NCBI GenBank assembly: GCA_937958285.1
Contig: CALFXQ010000429.1
Coordinates: forward strand, 1-9,426
Origin: an uncultured Fusibacter sp.
GTDB taxonomy: Bacteria > Bacillota > Clostridia > Peptostreptococcales > Acidaminobacteraceae
Reading direction: 5' to 3'
Length of the DNA stretch: 9,426 bases
Positions 5,372-9,426 of the stretch are shown one piece after another. Both the position numbers and the translations under genes were made by a program. Each line of letters begins with the position of its first letter. The first letter of the stretch is position 1. A model generated the notes under the pieces. That model searched no databases. It was not told the DNA's origin and was given only the letters and a program-made list of their open reading frames with translations.

Positions 5372-6204
5372 ACCGTCACCTCCAAACCTAGATAAGCAAC
5401 TTGTACAGCCGGATTGGCTTGAATCTCTTTCGGGGTGCCAATGGCCAAAAATTTCCCAAAATTTATCGCACAAATCCTGTCGCAAACATCCATCACAAGG
5501 CGCATATCGTGCTCAACAAGTAACACACTACAGCCCAATTGGTCGCGAATGCCCCGGATGCGCGAGGCCAGTTCTAGGGTTTCCACATCGTTTAAGCCGG
5601 CAGCTGGTTCGTCTAGAATAATTAGTCTAGGATTCGACATCAATGTCCTTGCAAGCTCAACCTTTTTAAGTATCCCATAGGGTTGGCCACCTACTAAAAA
5701 CGTGGCACGATCTGCAATCCCCAAGGTCTCTAAAATAGTCAGTGCCTTTTCTCGCTGCGCTTTCTCTTCGCGCCTATATTTAGGCAGGCGAAGGGCCTGG
5801 GCAAATAAGCTGCTAGAATAGCGAACATGGGCACCAATTAGCACATTGTCTAGTACGCTCAACTCTCGAATAAGCTCTACATTTTGAAAGGTACGCACAA
5901 GGCCAAGATCGATAATCTCATGTACTTTTTTGTCGTTGAGCCTGTGGGTCTTTCCATTGCGATCTGTGAAGTAAATGTCTCCCGAAGTGGGCTTGTAAAA
6001 CTGTGTAATGCAGTTAAAGGCTGTGGTTTTTCCTGCACCATTTGGCCCTATTAAGCCAAAGACCTCTCCTTCTTTAAGGGAGAACCACAAATCATCAACG
6101 GCCTTCAGTCCTCCAAAGGCAATGGAGAGACCTTGAATATCTAAGACTGCTTTAGAGGTAGCCACCGCTGATTGTACTTTTAATACATTAGAGGCCTTGC
6201 TCAC
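5368..6204 (-). CDS. livG: Branched-chain amino acid-type ABC transporter ATP-binding protein LivG
   Basis: Second ATPase subunit of the importer, 278 residues. Walker A GPNGAGKTT (53-61), Q-loop Gln107 in RTFQNVELI, Walker B LIILDEPAAGLND with Glu199, and switch His231 in VEHDM. The signature region reads QPYGILKKVELAR (174-186) in place of the common LPYGQQRRLEIAR; it keeps the PYG core but has lost the second Gln. The start is GTG 6204 with AGGAGG (6216-6211) six bases upstream. This adds about 15 residues (SKASNVLKVQSAVAT) before the usual LivG beginning, but the ribosome site strongly favours it. The gene overlaps the end of livM by 17 bases, so its ribosome site lies inside livM, and overlaps livF by 4 bases. 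Function is near certain. Confidence 0.93.
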   Translation of the reverse strand: MSKASNVLKVQSAVATSKAVLDIQGLSIAFGGLKAVDDLWFSLKEGEVFGLIGPNGAGKTTAFNCITQFYKPTSGDIYFTDRNGKTHRLNDKKVHEIIDLGLVRTFQNVELIRELSVLDNVLIGAHVRYSSSLFAQALRLPKYRREEKAQREKALTILETLGIADRATFLVGGQPYGILKKVELARTLMSNPRLIILDEPAAGLNDVETLELASRIRGIRDQLGCSVLLVEHDMRLVMDVCDRICAINFGKFLAIGTPKEIQANPAVQVAYLGLEVTV

Positions 6205-7264
6205 GGTTAACCTCCTTTTTCTTGGAAGGCGAGGTTTTTAATCTTACGTTGCCATTAGGACTAAGACCCAGCCTTTGAACCATCTTTATAATGAGCCTTT
6301 TAAGATCATAACCCGCGTAAATTAGTCCATTGGGATAGAAGATCACCACCAAAATAATCAAAACACCGTTGAGGATATAAGAAACTTGATTAAAATAGGG
6401 CAATTGTTTTAAAAATAAATCGGGAACAGCAAAGACAATAAAGGCGCCAAGTAAGGTTCCGTATATTGAGCGCAAACCTCCAATAACGATCATTGCCAAG
6501 AAATCCAAGGACAACTTGAGCGACCAAATACTCGGATAAGAATAGCGAATAAAGTGTACATACAAAACGCCTGCAAGGCTTGCGTAAATTGTAGCCAGCG
6601 CAAAAGCGATTAAACGGTGCCTAAGCAAGTTTACACCCATGGCCTGTGAGGCCGCTTCTGACCCTCTCATGGCATTAAGGGCTCTGCCTAGTCTGCCGTT
6701 CATAAGATTATAAGTCAGCAGCATCACAATAATGAGCACCGCTACCACAAGGTAATAGGTCGTTGTGCGATTTAATTCGAAGGTGCCAAAAAAGGTGGGA
6801 TAATCGGCTTTCTTGCCACTAAATCCATTTGTAAAAACATTTAGTTCTTCGAAGGTCTTGCGCATCACTTCAGCTACTGCCAAGGTGGCTATGGCCAGAT
6901 AGATCCCTTCTATCTTTAAAGATACTAGGCCTACAAGTATACCGAGCAAACTTGGGATAGCCACCGCAGCAATAATGGCCATTTCTATGGGCCACCCTAA
7001 GTCTTGAGTCACATAGGCGCTGATGTAGGCTGCAAGCCCCATAAAACCAGCAGTCCCCAAGGAAATGAGTCCTGAATACCCTAGCAAGATGTTGAGGCCA
7101 AGGGCTGCAATGGCAAAGATAAAAGTGCCACCTAAAGTTGTGATATAACCGACCTTAATAAAGCCCATCTTTGCAGCAAGCGGCACCAAGGCCAGTAAAA
7201 TACCAAGTAAAACAAACTGTAAATATGGCAGTGCTCGGCTAAATTTATGTTGCGTGATGTCCAT
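6188..7264 (-). CDS. livM: Branched-chain amino acid-type ABC transporter permease LivM
   Basis: Integral membrane permease, 358 residues, with about eight to ten hydrophobic spans between residues 12 and 310. Family landmarks are LGLNILLGYSGLISLGTAGFMGLAAY (spread over 55-80), the span IYLAIATLAVAEV (121-133) and the cytoplasmic EAA-like loop RALNAMRGSEAASQAMG (194-210), which docks on the ATPases. A basic C-terminal tail (about 320-358, rich in Lys/Arg) extends beyond the last span, and its final codons overlap livG. ATG start with AGGGGG about nine bases upstream, overlapping the livH stop codon (TAGGGGG). The gap to livH is 12 bases. It forms the heterodimeric translocation path with LivH. 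Family assignment is secure; substrate cannot be inferred from the permease. Confidence 0.93.
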   Translation of the reverse strand: MDITQHKFSRALPYLQFVLLGILLALVPLAAKMGFIKVGYITTLGGTFIFAIAALGLNILLGYSGLISLGTAGFMGLAAYISAYVTQDLGWPIEMAIIAAVAIPSLLGILVGLVSLKIEGIYLAIATLAVAEVMRKTFEELNVFTNGFSGKKADYPTFFGTFELNRTTTYYLVVAVLIIVMLLTYNLMNGRLGRALNAMRGSEAASQAMGVNLLRHRLIAFALATIYASLAGVLYVHFIRYSYPSIWSLKLSLDFLAMIVIGGLRSIYGTLLGAFIVFAVPDLFLKQLPYFNQVSYILNGVLIILVVIFYPNGLIYAGYDLKRLIIKMVQRLGLSPNGNVRLKTSPSKKKEVNREQGL

Positions 7265-7276
7265 CGAATTTGCCCC

Positions 7277-8152
7277 CTAGACCTTTTTCACAACTTTTTT
7301 TCCAATTAAGCCATAGGGCCTAACTACTAAGAATGCAAGGATTAGAATATAGAGAATTTGTCCACCCCAAACAGAAGAGACGTAGTATAGCAAGAGGTTG
7401 CGCAAAATACCGATTAGATAAGCACCAAGAACTGGTCCATAGAAGGTCTGAAAGCCACCAAGCACAACGGCAACCAGGGCATTGATCTGAATCTCATCCA
7501 TAAGTCCAAGGCTCACCGAAGTCATGGGTGCCACCATCACACCAGAGAGTACACCGAGGACCCCCGCCACCGCCCATGCGCCAAGAGTCACTGTTTTTGT
7601 TGGCACACCCATAAGTTTTGCTGTAGGTTCGTTAGAGGCAGTCGCCCGTACAGCTAAACCAACCTTGGTGCGCTGTAACACAAAAAAGAGCGCCAGCATC
7701 ACTGCAAAGCCAAACAAAATATTGAAAAGACCATTAAAGGATAAGTCTGCACCTAAAACTTGAATATTTCCCTGTTCGATTAACTTTGGCAACCTAAGTG
7801 GGTCGACGCCAAAGAGCATGGGCGCTAGACCTAACATCACCATAACAAGGCCCAATGTCACAATTTGCTTGGCAACTGGTGACACTTTTTTTGTATGCCG
7901 AACAATCACTATATCAATAAGAAGACCCATGGTAATCGCAGTTGCCACACCCGCTAATATAGCCAACCAAAGTGGCCACTTTAAGGTGCCAAAGAAATAA
8001 GTGACCACGAATGTGTTGAACATGGCGACGGCGCCCTGCGAAAAATTTGTGATGTTGGATGTGCGCATGACAATGATAATACCAAGCGATGCCAAGGCGT
8101 ATAGGCTACCTGTTTCTAAGCTTCTCAAAATCACTTGTAGAAAAGTACTCAT
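7277..8152 (-). CDS. livH: Branched-chain amino acid-type ABC transporter permease LivH
   Basis: Integral membrane permease, 291 residues, the usual LivH size. It opens with FLQVILRSLETGSLYALASLGIIIV, split around residues 4-28, a hallmark LivH N-terminus (G-x-Y-A-L-x-x-L-G). It continues with NITNFSQGAVAMF (33-45) and carries an EAA-like loop at VGLAVRATASNEPTAKLMG (164-182). The end is LVVRPYGLIGKK, also typical. Start chosen at ATG 8152, with GAGG eight bases upstream overlapping the thiolase stop. An in-frame ATG at 8203 would add 17 polar residues that lie inside the thiolase gene and do not fit the family. The gap from the thiolase is 10 bases, so the two are almost certainly co-transcribed. 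Confidence 0.92.
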   Translation of the reverse strand: MSTFLQVILRSLETGSLYALASLGIIIVMRTSNITNFSQGAVAMFNTFVVTYFFGTLKWPLWLAILAGVATAITMGLLIDIVIVRHTKKVSPVAKQIVTLGLVMVMLGLAPMLFGVDPLRLPKLIEQGNIQVLGADLSFNGLFNILFGFAVMLALFFVLQRTKVGLAVRATASNEPTAKLMGVPTKTVTLGAWAVAGVLGVLSGVMVAPMTSVSLGLMDEIQINALVAVVLGGFQTFYGPVLGAYLIGILRNLLLYYVSSVWGGQILYILILAFLVVRPYGLIGKKVVKKV

Positions 8153-8162
8153 TTCTTTAGCC

Positions 8163-9341
8163 TCATTTCCGATTGACAAGCAGCGCTGTTCCTTGCCCGC
8201 CACCTATGCAAAGTGTCGCCAGTCCCTTTTGGCTCTCGCGCTTTTCCATTTCGTATAACAGGGTCACTAAAATTCTCGCGCCACTGGCCCCCACAGGATG
8301 CCCTAGTGCAATGGCACCACCATTCACATTTACCTTAGACGTGTCTAGGTGTAAGTCTCGTAAGACCGCAATTGATTGCGCCGCAAATGCCTCATTTACC
8401 TCAAACAAATCCACATCCTCAAGCTGCCAATTCACCTTCTTAAGGGCCTTTAAGCTTGCCTCGTAAGGACCATATCCCATTATTTCTGGCTCTATGCCAC
8501 TAGAAGCATAACCGGCAATGGTAGCAAGGGGTTTCAGCCCCAGTGCATCACACTTTTCCTTGCTCATCAGTACAAGCATCGCTGCACCGTCATTGATGCC
8601 AGAAGCATTGCCCGCTGTCACTGTACCTTCTTTCTTAAAGGCAGGTTTTAGTTTTTCTAATCCCTCTAATGTGGTGCCAAGTTTTGGGTACTCATCTACT
8701 GAATAAACCGCTTCACCCTTTCTCGACTTCACCGTTACCGGAGCAATTTCCGCTTCAAAGCGCCCGCTTTGCTGGGCAACTTGTGCCTTTCTCTGCGACT
8801 CTAGGGCAAACTGATCTTGCTCCTCTCGACTAATATGCCACCTTTCAGCTATATTTTCTGCGGTAATCCCCATATGAATACCGTGAAAGGCATCTGTGAG
8901 TGCATCTTTAATCACTGTGTCTTCTAGTGTCGCATTTCCAAGTCTTGCGCCATATCGACCCGTTGCCACAATATAGGGCGCTTGACTCATGTTTTCTGTG
9001 CCGCCGCAGAGCAAAATCTCCGCATCTCCAAGGGCAATAATCTGTGCGCCTAAACTCACTGCCCTTAAGCCCGAACCACAGAGCATATTTAGGGTTGTCG
9101 CATTGGCCAAGTGCGAAACACCACAACCTAAGGCAATTTGTCTGGCCACGTTTTGTCCCAAGCCACTCGATAGTATGTTGCCCACTAAAACATCTTCTAC
9201 CAAGTCCGCCGAGACACCTGCCCGCGCTAAGGCAGCCTTGGCAGCTACTATCCCTAACTGAACTGCCGACACATCTTTAAAGATGCCGCCAAAACTGCCT
9301 ACAGGGGTTCTTGCAGCACCTACAATTACAACTTCTCGCAT
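8163..9341 (-). CDS. Acetyl-CoA C-acetyltransferase (biosynthetic-type thiolase)
   Basis: Cytoplasmic thiolase, 392 residues, full length. It condenses two acetyl-CoA to acetoacetyl-CoA or, in the other direction, cleaves 3-oxoacyl-CoA with CoA. All catalytic residues are visible: nucleophile Cys88 in NMLCGSGLRA, NEAFAAQ (316-322), His348 in GGAIALGHPVGASGAR, and the second cysteine Cys378 in CIGGGQG. The N-terminus EVVIVGAARTPVGSFGG is canonical, and ATG 9341 has GGAG six bases upstream. Sequence alone does not tell acetoacetyl-CoA thiolase from a broader 3-oxoacyl-CoA or 2-methylacetoacetyl-CoA thiolase. It is the first visible gene of the operon, 10 bases ahead of livH, linking the importer to CoA-dependent catabolism or short-chain fatty acid formation. 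I withhold a symbol because atoB, thlA and phaA are equally defensible. Confidence 0.94.
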   Translation of the reverse strand: MREVVIVGAARTPVGSFGGIFKDVSAVQLGIVAAKAALARAGVSADLVEDVLVGNILSSGLGQNVARQIALGCGVSHLANATTLNMLCGSGLRAVSLGAQIIALGDAEILLCGGTENMSQAPYIVATGRYGARLGNATLEDTVIKDALTDAFHGIHMGITAENIAERWHISREEQDQFALESQRKAQVAQQSGRFEAEIAPVTVKSRKGEAVYSVDEYPKLGTTLEGLEKLKPAFKKEGTVTAGNASGINDGAAMLVLMSKEKCDALGLKPLATIAGYASSGIEPEIMGYGPYEASLKALKKVNWQLEDVDLFEVNEAFAAQSIAVLRDLHLDTSKVNVNGGAIALGHPVGASGARILVTLLYEMEKRESQKGLATLCIGGGQGTALLVNRK

Positions 9342-9374
9342 AGTAATCTCCGTATTTTATTGTTTTGCTGGTGG

Positions 9375-9394
9375 GTTAAAGTGCAATGCTTAAC
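9375..9394. other. Short interrupted inverted repeat upstream of the thiolase gene
   Basis: GTTAA (9375-9379) and TTAAC (9390-9394) form a five-base inverted repeat around a ten-base spacer, 34 bases upstream of the thiolase ATG. It could be a small operator or chance. The remaining bases from 9342 to 9426 show no convincing promoter or gene. One frame on the - strand stays open through the region and into the thiolase gene, so an upstream gene tail cannot be excluded. Confidence 0.25.
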
Positions 9395-9426
9395 GCCTTG
9401 TTCTTGAAACGTTTGGAAGGTCTTGA

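Noticed and set aside
5372..5485. N-terminal extension of LivF from an ATG at 5485
   Set aside because: The extra 38 residues lie inside livG, do not resemble an ABC ATPase N-terminus and ignore the strong GGAGG directly upstream of GTG 5371.
8153..8203. N-terminal extension of LivH from an ATG at 8203
   Set aside because: The added 17 polar residues overlap the thiolase gene and do not fit LivH. ATG 8152 gives the canonical start and length.

Overview
The window looks like a piece of a low-to-moderate GC Firmicutes (Clostridia-type) chromosome. The evidence is strong GGAGG-type ribosome binding sites, frequent GTG/TTG starts, a Gram-positive-style lipoprotein solute-binding protein with a long acidic/threonine tether, and short T-tailed terminators. 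The genus cannot be fixed from the sequence alone. No transposase, integrase, tRNA, rRNA or CRISPR array is visible.

Left part (bases 1-2304, + strand): a two-component system. It has a multi-membrane-span histidine kinase whose reading frame runs off the left edge, followed 8 bases later by a response regulator with a CitB/DcuR-like C-terminal DNA-binding domain. After the regulator there is a 150-base gap holding four CGTTTTCC repeats spaced 20-21 bases apart. The last repeat abuts a good sigma-A-type promoter, with its centre about 41.5 bases upstream of the inferred transcription start. The promoter reads into a 78-residue orphan small protein, which ends in a strong hairpin terminator. 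This kinase / regulator / phased-site array / small-protein set is the most interesting and least explained part of the window.

Middle (2296-3210, - strand): a solitary radical SAM protein with a CxxxCxxC cluster motif and a C-terminal Twitch/SPASM-like auxiliary cluster domain. It converges on the small gene and shares the bidirectional terminator. Its substrate is unknown.

Right part (3293-9341, - strand): one tightly packed operon in transcription order: acetyl-CoA acetyltransferase (thiolase), livH, livM, livG, livF, then the solute-binding lipoprotein, ended by a hairpin terminator at 3293-3328. Junctions are 10 and 12 base gaps, a 17-base overlap, a 4-base overlap and a 29-base gap. 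The products make a complete branched-chain-amino-acid-type (HAAT family) ABC importer, with a thiolase as the first visible gene. This suggests that the imported compound is degraded through acyl-CoA intermediates, but the substrate is not readable from the sequence. The binding protein is last rather than first, and more genes of the operon may lie beyond the right edge.
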